64,000 nucleotides of DNA from Malus domestica. Its lineage: Eukaryota; Streptophyta; Magnoliopsida; Rosales; Rosaceae. A model generated the notes under the pieces. That model was not told the DNA's origin. It saw only the letters and a list, made by a program, of their open reading frames with translations, and did no database searches. Every line of letters begins with the position of its first letter. The stretch's first letter is position 1. Where the stretch lies: NCBI RefSeq assembly GCF_042453785.1, contig NC_091671.1, positions 12,532,001 through 12,596,000 of the forward strand, written 5' to 3'. Made by a program: the position numbers and the translations under genes. Positions 1-10,759 of the stretch are shown piece after piece.

Positions 1-103
1 TAAAAAAGCATGTGTGGATAGCATACCTCTTAAGATAACCCTACCTCACTTTATTTCTCTCCACCCTGCATCCACCTTCGATCTAATTCTTATCACTGAT
101 GAC

Positions 104-250
104 ATACCCCGACCGGAGTCGAGGCATAGTGATGTAAAAATGTGAATAAAATAAAACCAAAACTAGAACTTATTTAAACTAATAAAGTGAGTGCGCAGTA
201 GTGAATAAAATCCATAGAATACAAATATTCAGAGCATAGAACTGATCCAT
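104..250 (+). repeat. Fragment of the unclassified long-TIR element family
   Basis: The stretch beginning TGACATACCCCGACC and running through a GTGATGTAAAAATGTGAATAAAAT-like block to a GTGAGTGCGCAGTA block matches, in the same order, the reverse complement of the right arm of the nested element at 52094-54846. Only one end is recognisable here, and I cannot see where the fragment stops. It has no coding potential. Confidence 0.55.
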
Positions 251-871
251 CCAGTTATGATTATTTTCTATGAAAACAACCTTGAGGGATTAAAGCTAAT
301 TTCTCGGCAAGAAAAAGAAGGCAGAAATAAAAAGATTAGTCAAATATGGCTTGCTAATATTTTATAATCTTCTATATATATATCTATATATATATATATA
401 TATTTCCTTGTTTGGTGGAAAAAGAGATTAAGAGGTTGCCCTTTAATCATCGCTTTCCGTTGTGCTTTAGGAAGAGAGGATGAGTCCTTGTTTGTTGGAG
501 TTGTCGTGATATATTTGGTCATTAATATTTGAGACCAAAATATGAACTTTTTTTTATCAAGGATAAATAATTCATTCATATTAGAATTGAAATATTAACA
601 TCCGATGCTACAATATCAAACGATAATTCGAGTTCAAATATATCCCAATGACAATACTCGCGATTTGAAAACATACGTCGTGACCGCACCGCATGAACAA
701 TTTTATTACGTACTCTAGTTACATATGATTGACTACCACTTTGGAATGGTGGAATTCCAACTCAGGAAAAAACTGATCAACTTTCTTTCATGTCCGACCA
801 GTAAGTACCCTTTCTTTGGCTACCTAATGAATTAATTATGACCAAATATAGTTGATATAAAAAGTTCTTAT

Positions 872-1063
872 GCTACTTAGTACGACGGTTTAGTGGTATT
901 CTTCTTCACTTGCAAATGAAAAGTCTTATATTCGATTCTCGACAAATGTGAATTTGAACCACATTATTACTAGTTCATTATGAGGCTTAGCCCACTGTTT
1001 TACCCTCATTAGTGGCTTAGCCCACTGCTCTACCCATTAATATAGATAATATTATTTGTTCAA
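872..1063 (+). mobile_element. tRNA-derived SINE copy (family also at 13.5 and 35.2 kb)
   Basis: It has a pol III-like internal promoter: an A-box-like TAGTACGACGGTTTAGTGG and a B-box-like ATTCGATTCTCG about 35 bases later. Two further copies sit on the minus strand (13512-13675 and 35238-35424), and a weaker one lies at 6215-6345. The tail here is AT-rich. No convincing target-site duplication is visible for this copy. Confidence 0.6.
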
Positions 1064-1325
1064 ATAATAAAAAAGAAAGAAAATGTCTTATATTATATAG
1101 GGCCATTTTCTAGTTCCACTTGCCAAACATCTATTAACCCCGTGATCACGTTTTGTCCCTATTATTAGGAACATCCTTTTTCTTCAATTTCACGGCTTCC
1201 CACTTTCCATCAGTTATGCCATTAATTTCGAATCATCTGGATTGCTTCATACAACCTCAAAATTAGTTGTGTTCTACAAATTACAAATACCATGCATGCA
1301 TGCATGAATATAAGTTCAAGATTTT

Positions 1326-1411
1326 AGGTAAATATACGATTTAACCCTTTAGGGCTCATACAAAATAAAAACTAAAAATTAAAAGTCAAAAACATTTTAA
1401 AATTGTTTTTG
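1326..1411. repeat. About 85-bp direct repeat, copy A (copy B at 3446-3529)
   Basis: The block AGGTAAATATAC followed by TTTAGGGCTCAT and CAAAATAAAAA recurs about 2.1 kb downstream at 3446-3529 in the same orientation, with scattered mismatches. The two copies flank the copia-LTR-like relic. They may be remains of one older repeat split by an insertion, or two independent copies. The rest of 1064-1790 holds nothing I can identify. Confidence 0.5.
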
Positions 1412-1789
1412 TAAAGTCTAGATTTATTATTAACTTCCTTTGTCAAATGTTGTAAATTGTACCATCATGCTCTAATTTGATTTAAGGTTAAAATACTACT
1501 TTAGGATCTTGCTATTGAAAATATCATTTCAAGAGCTTAACTTCTTACATCAAAGGTTTGTTCATACATATGCATTTCATGCCATTATTTCCAGTTGATT
1601 TTGTCTAGTCAAAACTTCTTGCTACTTTCACGCAAGCTGGGCACACACTTTAAGACAATCCATTTGGGCCATTTGACAACTTTTTCCCGAAAATGGTTTT
1701 TTAGCCCTAGATCTTTCCAGATTGTTTATGCACATGTGGCTTTTCTTGTCATCTTTCTTGTCTGAAACTTAACCCTCTTTATAAAGACC

Positions 1790-2750
1790 AATCTAGGGTT
1801 CATTTGTTTTTGGGGTTTGAGATTGGAAAAGTTTTGAGAGCTTTATTTTCATCTCCATCTCAGATCTCCTAGGAGCATCAAACATATTTTATGAGTAATG
1901 TTCTTCATCGAATATTTCTAAATCTATCTTTGAAATTGCTTGCTTAAATTCATTTTATATGCTCATTTGTTTTGGCTAGGAGTTTTACATTTTCAAAAGA
2001 GTTGATTTTAGCTTTGAGCTACCACTTGTGTTCTTCATTGAAACCCTAGTCACAAAACCATATTCATGCATCAAATACCCAATCACTACATATTAAGGTA
2101 GCATTGTCTTCATGGTTTTATTTTAATTTAGTGGCCAAGTTCTTCAAGTTTCAAATCTTTAAACTGGCCCCATATTCGGATTCTCATCAATTTCTTTTTT
2201 CAACTGTTTGACTGAAGAAACTGACTAGTCATTGAATCATGTGCATTTGTTGTGTGTTGGTCTCGATGCCACAAGGTGAAGAGTTCAGGAGGAGCTGTCA
2301 TCTTGTGAAGATTGGAAACAATACATTTTCGGTGAGTTTCAAATCTTTAAACTGGCCCCATATTCGGATTCTCATCAATTTCTTTTTTCAACTGTTTGAC
2401 TGAAGAAACTGACTAGTCATTGAATCATGTGCATTTGTTGTGTGTTGGTCTCGATGCCACAAGGTGAAGAGTTCAGGAGGAGCTGTCATCTTGTGAAGAT
2501 TGGAAACAATACATTTTCGGTGCCACAAGGTGAAGAGCTTATGAGGAGCTGCCAAGACCGAAAGAATCCGTCTCATGTAAGGCAATGTGCACAAAGGTAA
2601 AGCTACTCCGTAGACTAGGTCTAGGAATTGAGCTTTGTGTGGTACTTTGTAAGAATCTTGTTTACACTAGTATATTAGACTCAGTGGAGAGTCCTCGGTT
2701 TTTTAACCCAGATGTGAGCTTTTTTTGCCAAAAACTTATTGCGTTCTTTG
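1790..2750 (+). mobile_element. Copia-LTR-like relic
   Basis: The block at about 2640-2750 (CTTTGTAAGAATCTTG, then AGTGGAGAGTCCTCGGTT and a run ending GTTCTTTGTCTC) resembles the transcribed end of plant copia LTRs as I remember them. A leader-like stretch precedes it. No gag-pol follows, and I could not define TG...CA ends, so this is a solo LTR or decayed fragment at best. It contains the 188-bp tandem duplication listed separately. Confidence 0.35.
2148..2523. repeat. 188-bp tandem duplication
   Basis: The unit at 2148-2335, starting GTTTCAAATCTTTAAACTGG and ending CATTTTCGGTGA, is repeated at 2336-2523. The two units look identical apart from the final base. A shorter third echo (CACAAGGTGAAGAGCTTATG) follows at about 2524-2555. 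Near identity implies a recent event. The 68-codon reading frame across it on the minus strand is a by-product. Confidence 0.85.
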
Positions 2751-2759
2751 TCTCTTAAA

Positions 2760-4110
2760 CTTATCCACATATCTTATTTACTTGCATATGCTTCATGCAT
2801 CCTATGAATTGTTAGTTGATATTTGTTAGAGACTAAGTTTACACTGCATATTATGAGCAACGAACTGAATTGTTGTTGACTAGAATGAATAACTAGTAGT
2901 GAACTAATTTTAAGTGGTAGATTTGCGTTTGATTAACTGACAAATTTGTATTTAGTTGCCTGGTGAACTTCACCAGTCAATCCAGTATACTTTAATTCAC
3001 AATTGTTTTGTCATTGTTGTTTGCATAATGAACTGATATGTAAATGTGTTCAAGTTTAGGAATTATTGTTGTGAAACTAATATGGGCAGACTCTGATTAG
3101 TTGAACATATTGGTCAGTTAAGTTTTGTTCTTCCAGTTGCACTTTTTATCACTGACTAACTTGTAACTAGTTGGCTAGCTCATTTGACTAGTTTACTGTA
3201 CAAAGTTAAATTTTTATTTGTATGATATTCCGTCTAGCTCATCTGACTAGTTTTCACTTTCAAGATTTTGTTTTGTTTCAACACTTCGATGCGGTTTTAA
3301 AATGTTGGTTATGAAAGTCTCGTAAACCTACATACTATGATGGGAGATGCAGAAGGGGCCTAAGCCTATCCTGACCCCTCATGTGGCTCTGTCACTATCA
3401 TAAGTTTATATTTCAGACAAATATACAATTTTTTTTCCAAGAAAAAGGTAAATATACAATTTAACTTTTTAGGGCTCATTCAAAATAAAAAGTCAAAATT
3501 TAAAGTAAAAAACTACTTAAGGTTGTTTTCACTTTCAAGCTTTTGTTGTATTCATTATTTGTTTATATTATCATCCTTCTTACTCCTACCTTTCCTCTAT
3601 ATACTTTCCTCACATCTCAAAGTACTAAAAATACGTAAAACATAAAATTAAAACAAAATGATTACCAAAGTACCTTTAAATATTTATATATGCAAAAAAA
3701 TCGCATACCACAATACTATATACATGGTCCATATAAGGGGTTTGTATCAATGCAGAATAAAATTAGGGATATCATCAAATAGCATATTGAAAGAGTTTCT
3801 TTTCACTCCTTGTGCATGTAATGGGGTTGCGCATTAGGTGACGTCTTATGTCATGCGTGTGGGGGCTATCATATGTGGGGTTGCTTTGAACCGAAGAGGT
3901 TGTTTAATTTTCTGACTTTTGATGTAAACATTTCAATTCGTATCTAATAATATTTAATCTTCAAATTTAGTGATGCGCCAATTCCAATTTAGTTGATGAC
4001 AAATTTAGGGTTGAAAGATGGATGTGTTTTCAAGCTTTGCATATTGGCATTGTTGTCAAATGAAAATTCAATGCTTGTCTGAAGAATTGTCTTTTCGAGT
4101 AAGGAATATA
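2760..4110. other. Intergenic, no gene recognised
   Basis: AT-rich sequence holding direct-repeat copy B (3446-3529) and short reading frames with no recognisable family. I see no RNA gene or complete mobile element here. Confidence 0.6.
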
Positions 4111-4111
4111 T

Positions 4112-4344
4112 GAGCTCATTTGGAAGTACTTTTAAAATTATTGAAAACACTTTTGGTGAAACTATTTTCAAAACCAATCATTAGTAAAAATTCAAGTGAA
4201 TCATGAAAAATCATTTTAAGTGCTTTCTCCAAGAAGCATATATTAGGTGCTTCTTCCAAAAAGACACTTAGTGTTTTTGGAACTCAAATCAATTTTAACA
4301 AAAACGCTTCCAATCATTTTAAAAGTACTTTCCAAACGAGCCCT
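4112..4344. mobile_element. MITE with about 30-bp terminal inverted repeats
   Basis: The left end, GAGCTCATTTGGAAGTACTT, is the inverted counterpart of the right end, AAGTACTTTCCAAACGAGCC, with few mismatches. The interior is rich in AAGTGCTTCT-like motifs and has no coding capacity. The duplicated target is unclear, so the superfamily is not assigned. Confidence 0.6.
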
Positions 4345-4871
4345 ATATCTCTTTCAACACTTTATATATCAATACATGCTTTACATATGTTAATTTAGGA
4401 CCACTTCTCTAGAAATGAGATCTCTTAACAAAATAATATTATTTACATAAACGAGATCGAAAATATATATACACAAGCCCTAGAAAATTTCTCTAGTTTG
4501 CACTTTTTGAAAGATCTTTCAATTTCAAACCATCTTTATGCATGTTTGATTGTGAATGTACATGATTCTAAAAATTTTATTTAACAAAAAGCTTAAGCTC
4601 AATGCATAGGATATTCCAATCGAAGACAAGCCGCCTACAATACTTTATTATTGATAGTCATGTTTCATTAAAATCTTCGCAACCCTTCCTTTGCACCGCC
4701 ATTCAAAAGTATATATGGAATCTTGTTGCTTTATCGACTGTGTATTTCTAGCCATCATTTTACAGGTTCAAACTCTCATTTTTTCACAAGCACTAAACTA
4801 AGATGAGAGTTACTTCCATTGTTTTAAAACTCAAGATTTCAACCGCATTTAGCCCAATTGACCTTTTTATT

Positions 4872-5034
4872 TTGGGAATTTTAACGAAAAGCACCCGTTA
4901 CTGTTCACTTTAACGAAAAGCCACATTTTTACACTAAAAAGTCAATCCTGATACTATTCACTTTACCCTTTATTTTGTCCTTATCATTAAAACTCAAAGT
5001 TTTCAAGCCTTTTTTATTAGTTTTCCTTTTTATT
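4872..5034. repeat. MITE fragment related to the element at 32844-33252
   Basis: The right part (CAAAGTTTTCAAGCC followed by TTTTTTATTAGTTTTCCTTT) is the reverse complement of the left arm of the 32.8-kb MITE. The left part carries TTTTAACGAAAAGCACCCG-type blocks. Ends and target duplication are not resolved. Confidence 0.45.
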
Positions 5035-5738
5035 TTTCTATACTTTGTCAAGGTGCTTTTCTAGGATAATGTATACTTGCAACAAGTGTACCACCAATAG
5101 GAATAGAATCCTCTCCAGATTCTCTTTATTGGAATCCGGAGGATTAATCAATCATATATCATACATCGTGCAATTAGAAATTATTTTTAATTTTTAATTT
5201 AAAATTAAATATAAATAGTACCTAACAAAAACTGACCTCATGATATACAATGAACGAACACAATTGATTGATCTCCGAATCCCCACAAAAAATATCTAGC
5301 GAGGATGCTTGTCCCCACCAATAGCCCTGATTAGTCCATCATTCTTGTCATTATTTATTTGTTTAAACTATTGTTAATGGTAAAAACAGTAATATATACA
5401 AGAGTATGTTTACAAATCAAGTAAGAACACCTCCACCCACTTATGCAATAATTGCCACGTCAATTGGACAAACACAATTATTACTTTGGTAAATGGTAAT
5501 TTCTTAAGTGTATCTCTAACTCATAAACTAAACAGGGCTGGCAATTAGAATCAAAAAAATATTTAAAATAATAAAAAAATTATTAAAATTAAAAGGAACA
5601 ACAACTCGTCTGATGAGCCATCGGAGGGGGAGGTATTCCGCGTCGTATTTGAGTTTCCAGAGCTTGGTTCGTTTGATGGGTCGTCTTCAGTTAGAAGGAA
5701 CAACAACTCGACTAATGGGTTGTCGTTGGGGGAGGAAT

Positions 5739-5940
5739 GGACAAGGATTATCTGCCCTCCCTTTTTCCATATCTTTCAATGTCTTTCTGTTTGTGTGGTT
5801 ACGGTTAAGCCACGTCAACATTTTATATTACTATTCATTTTTGTCTTATTATCTTTATAAAAAAATAATATAAAATGTTAACATGGCTTAACCGTGACCA
5901 CACAAAACAGGAGGACATGGAAGAAAGACAATCCTTGTCC
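5739..5940. mobile_element. Mutator-type MITE with near-perfect 9-bp TSD
   Basis: A 202-bp hairpin-forming element. Both ends read GGACAAGGATT inward, and the inner arms around GGTTACGGTTAAGCC also pair, leaving a short AT-rich loop near 5840. It is flanked by GGGAGGAAT (5730-5738) and GTGAGGAAT (5941-5949), 8 of 9 matching, which fits Mutator-like transposition. The short reading frame across 5613-5873 is not a gene. Confidence 0.7.
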
Positions 5941-6214
5941 GTGAGGAATCTGGCATCGAAAGAATATATAATGTTGGTCGATGTCAACCTGACATCAAAT
6001 GGACTCAGGCGCAGAGGCTGGCGGAAATGACATACAATACTTGAATTCTCGATGTAGATGCTACATGGTTGGTTCTCATCCTACACGTGGGTATTGGGGC
6101 CACTCGATTGCCTGACTGATGGGCGTGGGTTGGAGATGATTTTGTTTGTTTTGGGGGATTGAATCAACCCAATTGCTAAGGAAATTATTTTCTTTTTTGA
6201 ACCCATCGACATTT

Positions 6215-6345
6215 TTATATTAAGGGGAGGGAGAATTTGACTGAGCCACATAATGGGCAACCTAATTTGGTATCGAATTCGTCATTCACGATATTCGAAT
6301 TTAAAACCTTTCACTTCCAAATGAAGAAAAATATCATCAGATCAG
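6215..6345 (-). mobile_element. Degenerate tRNA-derived SINE
   Basis: Read on the minus strand, it has the layout of the 35.2-kb SINE: a TTTTTCTTCATTTGGAAGTG block, a B-box-like AAATTCGAATATCG, then CCCTCCCCTTAATAT. It is more diverged than the other copies and no target duplication is visible. Confidence 0.4.
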
Positions 6346-6839
6346 AGCAATTAGATAAGGTGGAAATGCTCTAATATAGGAGTTAATAATGAATATTCCG
6401 TACATATTTCTATCAGTCATTAATAAAAACAAACGATTTGCTAAACGTGCTTTAAAAATCAACCAAAAAAATTTCTTTATCTAGAATTTGATCAAAATAA
6501 TATTATATGTAAAAATGTTATGTTTGGATCAGAGAAATACTTTTAGTATTTCTTATAGTAACATTTATGAAAACACTAAGTGGTTATAGGTAGACTTGGT
6601 GATCGTGTCATGTCTGTGGTGTTCGTATCATTTTGGTGACATATCCGACATTTTAATGGTTTGTTTCGTGTCAAAGCTGTTAAAATGAACGGAGCTTGCC
6701 CCGTTAAAATTAACAGATAATATGACCCGACCCGTTACATGTTAAACAAAAAAAAAATTACTTCAATAAATAATCAAATAAAAAATGTCATACTAAATTA
6801 GTATCTATATACATTGTCACTAAATTAGTATCTACATAC

Positions 6840-7440
6840 CCTAAACCCTAAAAATCCGAATGAAGATGTAGTTATCGTCAAAGTATGGAGGATGCGGCCA
6901 CAAGCTTTGGCATGATTTTCACATTTTCATAGTTGTGAATAAATTACTTTGAATTATTATTATTTTTAACTCCTCTTAAAAATGTTGTTCATGGTTTGGA
7001 GGGTTTTAAAAATTCAAATGCCGACATACCCATCGTCAAAGCATAGAAGATGCGATCACGAGCACTTGCATATTTGTTTCACATTTTTCACACTTAAAAA
7101 AATCAATTATTATGAGTTTGTTAGTGTAATTTGATTTTTCCTATAAAATACCAAACCACATTAGAAAATTCATAATAATTAATGTACAAGTGTGAAAAAT
7201 GTGAAAGAATATGTAATCGTTTGTGATCACATCCGCTATGCCTTGACTATGGGTACATCGTCATTTGAATTTTTAAAACCCTCTGAACCCTTGTGAAAAC
7301 AAAAAAAATCATAATAATTAATTTACAAGTCTGAAAAATGTAAAAGAAATATAAAAACTCTCATGATTGCATCATCTAGGCTTGGATGATAGTTACATCG
7401 TCGTTGGATTTTTAAAACCTCTAAACCCTCATGAATAGTA
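6840..7440. repeat. Foldback and direct repeat cluster
   Basis: Two arms of roughly 120 bp face each other: about 7000-7120 (containing CATCGTCAAAGCATAGAAG) and about 7165-7285 (containing TATGCCTTGACTATGGGTA). Partial copies lie at 6845-6960 and 7285-7435. All carry a TTCACATTTTTCACAC-type block or its complement. There is no coding potential. It is probably a foldback element or a MITE array; the ends are unresolved. Confidence 0.55.
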
Positions 7441-7834
7441 TTTTTGTTTGAGTGCAAAATTAATAAAAATTCATAGTAATTAAACTACAAGTGTGATCAA
7501 TAAAAAAATATAAATATAAAATACTCGTAATGACAAGCTTTACAGCCTTCGAGATGGGGTCAACCTCGAAACTCCACACCATAATCCATAAACCCTAGAT
7601 TTAACCGTCGATTGTCATTTATGTTGACACTCCATTCATCTCACCTAATTTTGATTTTTTTCAGATTTTCTCTTTCGAAAATATGAACTTTTAGTGGATG
7701 CAGAAAGATGAACAGTTCGGATTGTTATATCACTTTGGGTTGATTATGTTTGTACTATACGTACACTTAGTCAAGAAGTAGTGCTACAAATTGTGCCTAT
7801 TAAAGTAAGAGGGATCTAGGGGACAATTTTTTTT

Positions 7835-8203
7835 AGCTTTTTATACCAAATGGTCACTGAAATTAGTCTAACTCCTCACTTTAATTCTTGAAATTTAAAA
7901 TTGATAGAATTGGTTCTTAAGCTTGTTCACAGTCAATCATTTTGGTTATTTCGTGAACAATTCAATTAAATAAGAAACACAATGACAAAATTACCCTCAA
8001 TTTTTGTCAAAATCATTTAGGCTCATTGTTTATTAAGTTAGGGGTATTTTTGTCATTATAGTCCTTATTTAACAGAGCTTTTTCACGAAATAACCAAAAT
8101 GATAGATGATGAACAACTCAGGGACCACTTCTATCGATTTCATATCTTATGAACCAAAGTACGGAGTTATGCCAATCTCAAAAACCATTTTAACTAAAAA
8201 GCT
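7835..8203. mobile_element. MITE with about 110-bp inverted arms
   Basis: The left arm starts AGCTTTTTATACCAAATGGT and the right arm ends in the complementary AAAATGGTTTTTGAGATTGG order. The inner ends TTTTGGTTATTTCGTGAA and TTCACGAAATAACCAAAA are complementary. The apparent 72-codon frame at 8106-8324 lies mostly in the right arm and is an artefact. Confidence 0.7.
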
Positions 8204-8710
8204 TTCTTTTTATTTTACCATGGAAGAAGAAACGTATGGATTGAAGCTCCCTACGTGTACCAATTCTTCATCACTCTCCAAGAGTAGTTTTTGGCTGCCA
8301 TATATGCATAATGTCCGCGGATAATTGATTTGGAATCGACTAGTAACTCTCACCGATCCATGACAATAGCAAAAATGTATGGACAATCTATTTGGAAGAA
8401 GTTGTTTCTTTCTTTTCCCCTTTATTAGACTTTAGAATCTATTTGAAAGTTTACATGTGAATGTCCCAATCATGCAGAAAGGTATTTATGTATAAGGAAA
8501 TGTACTCTTTGGCATGGAAGACCACACCTAATGGTGCGAACAATGCAAACCTTTGATATATAGGTACTTCATTATTTTGCACCTCCTCTTTAATATGAAG
8601 GCTGAGTTTTCTTTAATAACCTTTTAACTATTTATGTCTTTAACTTTCTTTTAATTACCTTTCTAGTAGATTTAAATCTTAAGTAGTTATCAAATTGGCA
8701 TATGGTTTTG

Positions 8711-9121
8711 AACAATACTTGGTTTCTAAAAGATGTGTAGGAACTCCTACTCAAAATTTCACAAAATTGTTCATTGTCAATTTATAGAACTTCGTGTTTA
8801 TAATCAGAATTGTTCATATTATAAATCACCCTTTAAAGATCGCCTCTGCAAAAAATCAATTAAAACTAAGGTCGTTGAGTCATCGAACTGTTTCAAAACA
8901 AATTAACGGAATTGGTAAAAGCATTACAAACCGTCTATGTATTTGCTACAATAGATTGACTAAACGACCTTAGTTATAATTTATTTTTTTTTGCAGAGAT
9001 GATCTTTATAGTGTGATTCATAGTATAAACGGTTCTGATCATAAGCACAAAACTCTGTGATTAAAACACTAAGAGTTTTAAGTAGGAGTTCCTACTCACC
9101 TTTGAGTAGCCAAGTATTGTT
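8711..9121. mobile_element. MITE-like inverted-repeat element
   Basis: The left end AACAATACTTGGTTTC pairs with the right end GTAGCCAAGTATTGTT. The next blocks, TAGGAACTCCTACTC and GAGTAGGAGTTCCTAC, also pair, as do inner blocks around 8815-8870 and 8985-9050 (CTAAGGTCGTT and AACGACCTTAG). At 411 bp it is non-coding. No clear target-site duplication. Confidence 0.65.
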
Positions 9122-9867
9122 TTATGATTTTACCTATTTTCGTAGTTGACGGGGAATTCTATGTTTGTGAATGTTGACCTATACCTAATTAATTTTAACT
9201 TAATTACCTTCTAATAGTTATCACATGGTAGATGAATATAACATAAACTGTTAGTGATTACGGATGTCGAGTGGTTGTCAACTTTTTGACAAGCAGGTTG
9301 TTCCAATCCGGACGAAAGTGACCACGGAGTTCTCATTTGTCCACAGAGGACACATTATTTTCTTTTAATTTCTTGGCTGGTCAACATCAGAGAAAGCTTC
9401 AAAGCCACACCAATGTTTTCAATAAAGAGAAAGACAAATTGGAGAAGGAAAAACTATGCACGTAATTCCATACAAGTTGATCATTTGATTGTATGCTTGT
9501 GAATGTGATCGAACATGCCTTGTTCCCAGCTCATTTGGAACATGCCCTCATCATTCGATTGTATTGTTCAGTGAGGAATGTTAGCTACGTTCTTCATTTA
9601 CCTTCTCTAATTTGTTTTTGCTCCTCATTAAGTGCCATGTGGACTTCAATAACACTCCAAAATAAGTATTTAATGCTTTAAAAACTCGTAAATATTTTTC
9701 CTGTTTTATCCCTAATAAAACCTCTTTTTACCTTCCATATTTCTAAACTCACTGACTCCTCCTTCTTCCTTAGTCGTTGGCAATTTTTAAGCACCCAATT
9801 TTTTGTCTATGGCCTTTTTTTTTTTTTTTTTGCTTTTCAATTTAGCATAATTTGCTCCATGTATCAT
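9122..9867. other. Intergenic, no gene recognised
   Basis: I see only short frames without family resemblance and a poly-T run near 9813-9830. Confidence 0.5.
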
Positions 9868-10595
9868 TCTAGGCTCAAGTGCTGAGTCTGAATATCACTC
9901 CCTTACTCATGTGTATACTGAGACCACTTGGGTTTGCTTCCTTCTTAGGGGTGGTTTGGGAGTGAGGTGCTTAAAAAAAAGCACCCATGAAAAAAAGCTG
10001 TGAGGGTTTTAAGTGTTTGGTAAACTGAAAAAAATGCCTTGTTTTGAAAGTTGTTGTGAGAATAAGCTGAAATCAAAGGAAAAAGCTGAAGCTGCTATTT
10101 GCAGCTTTGGAAAATTGGCTTTTTTTCAAAGCACACGAAGCTACAGTGCTCTTTTAATGAAAAGACCCACTATCAGACTGCTTTTTTTTCCACAATCACT
10201 TTTACAAAAAAGTTTACCAAACACTCTGCTGATTTATTTCACAGCCGCTTATTCTCATAGCACAGCCGCTTATTTTCACAGCAGTTTTTTTTCAAAGCAC
10301 AGCAATACCAAACCAGCCCTTAGTGAACTTAGGGTGCGATTGACTACTGTGTGATACTCTGAGTGCCACCTATCTTGCAGCTAATCCCATTCATCATGCT
10401 CGCACATGTCAGGTCGAACTTGATTATCACTTTGTCTATGAAAAAGTTGTTATTGGTAGTCATCGTGTTTTGTTATATTCCATTTGTCGATCAACCGGCT
10501 AACCTCCTCACAAAAGCCCTTCATCAGCATCGTCATGGAATCCTTTGTTCCAAACTTGTCCGACCAAGCTTGTCAAGTTTCGGGGGAGGGGAGAG
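9868..10595 (+). pseudogene. Copia RNase H C-terminal fragment, split by a MITE
   Basis: The 3' end of a copia polyprotein. Before the MITE one frame reads SSAESEYHSLTHVYTE, the copia RNase H 'S-x-A-E-A-E-Y' motif region. After it come LSELRVRLTT, NPIHHAR (canonical NPVFHARTKHIE) and DQPANLLTKALHQ (canonical DQxADxxTKAL). Stops and frame changes lie between these blocks. It ends in a purine-rich tract at 10581-10595 (CGGGGGAGGGGAGAG), the expected polypurine primer, directly before the LTR. The rest of pol is absent upstream. Confidence 0.75.
9948..10319. mobile_element. Tourist-like (PIF/Harbinger) MITE inside copia RNase H
   Basis: A 372-bp element with ends GGGGTGGTTTGG and CCAAACCAGCCC, flanked on both sides by TTA (9945-9947 and 10320-10322), the usual 3-bp target of PIF/Harbinger. 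The interior is rich in AAAGCAC/GTGCTTT and CAGCCGCTTATT motifs in inverted order. The 113-codon frame at 10013-10354 spans the MITE and is not a gene. Confidence 0.8.
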
Positions 10596-10759
10596 TGTTA
10601 GATTAGCCTTAATTAATTTTGATTCCTCTTAGTAATTGTAGCATGTATTATAGAACTGTAATTTCCAATTGCAATTAGTGTAGAATTCCTACCTCAATAG
10701 GGATTAATATAACCTTGTAATATTTTCCACAAATCAATACAAAGAGTCATAATTCTACA
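10596..10759 (+). mobile_element. Copia 3' LTR, about 164 bp
   Basis: It begins TGTTAGATTAGCC immediately after the polypurine tract and ends TAATTCTACA, giving TG...CA termini. It contains a CCTTGTAATATTTTCCAC-type polyadenylation region. The 5' part of the element is missing, so no LTR pair or target duplication can be tested. Confidence 0.6.

Noticed and set aside
10013..10632. Frames of 113 and 89 codons suggesting small genes
   Set aside because: The first spans a Tourist-like MITE. The second is an off-frame reading of the copia RNase H end and LTR.
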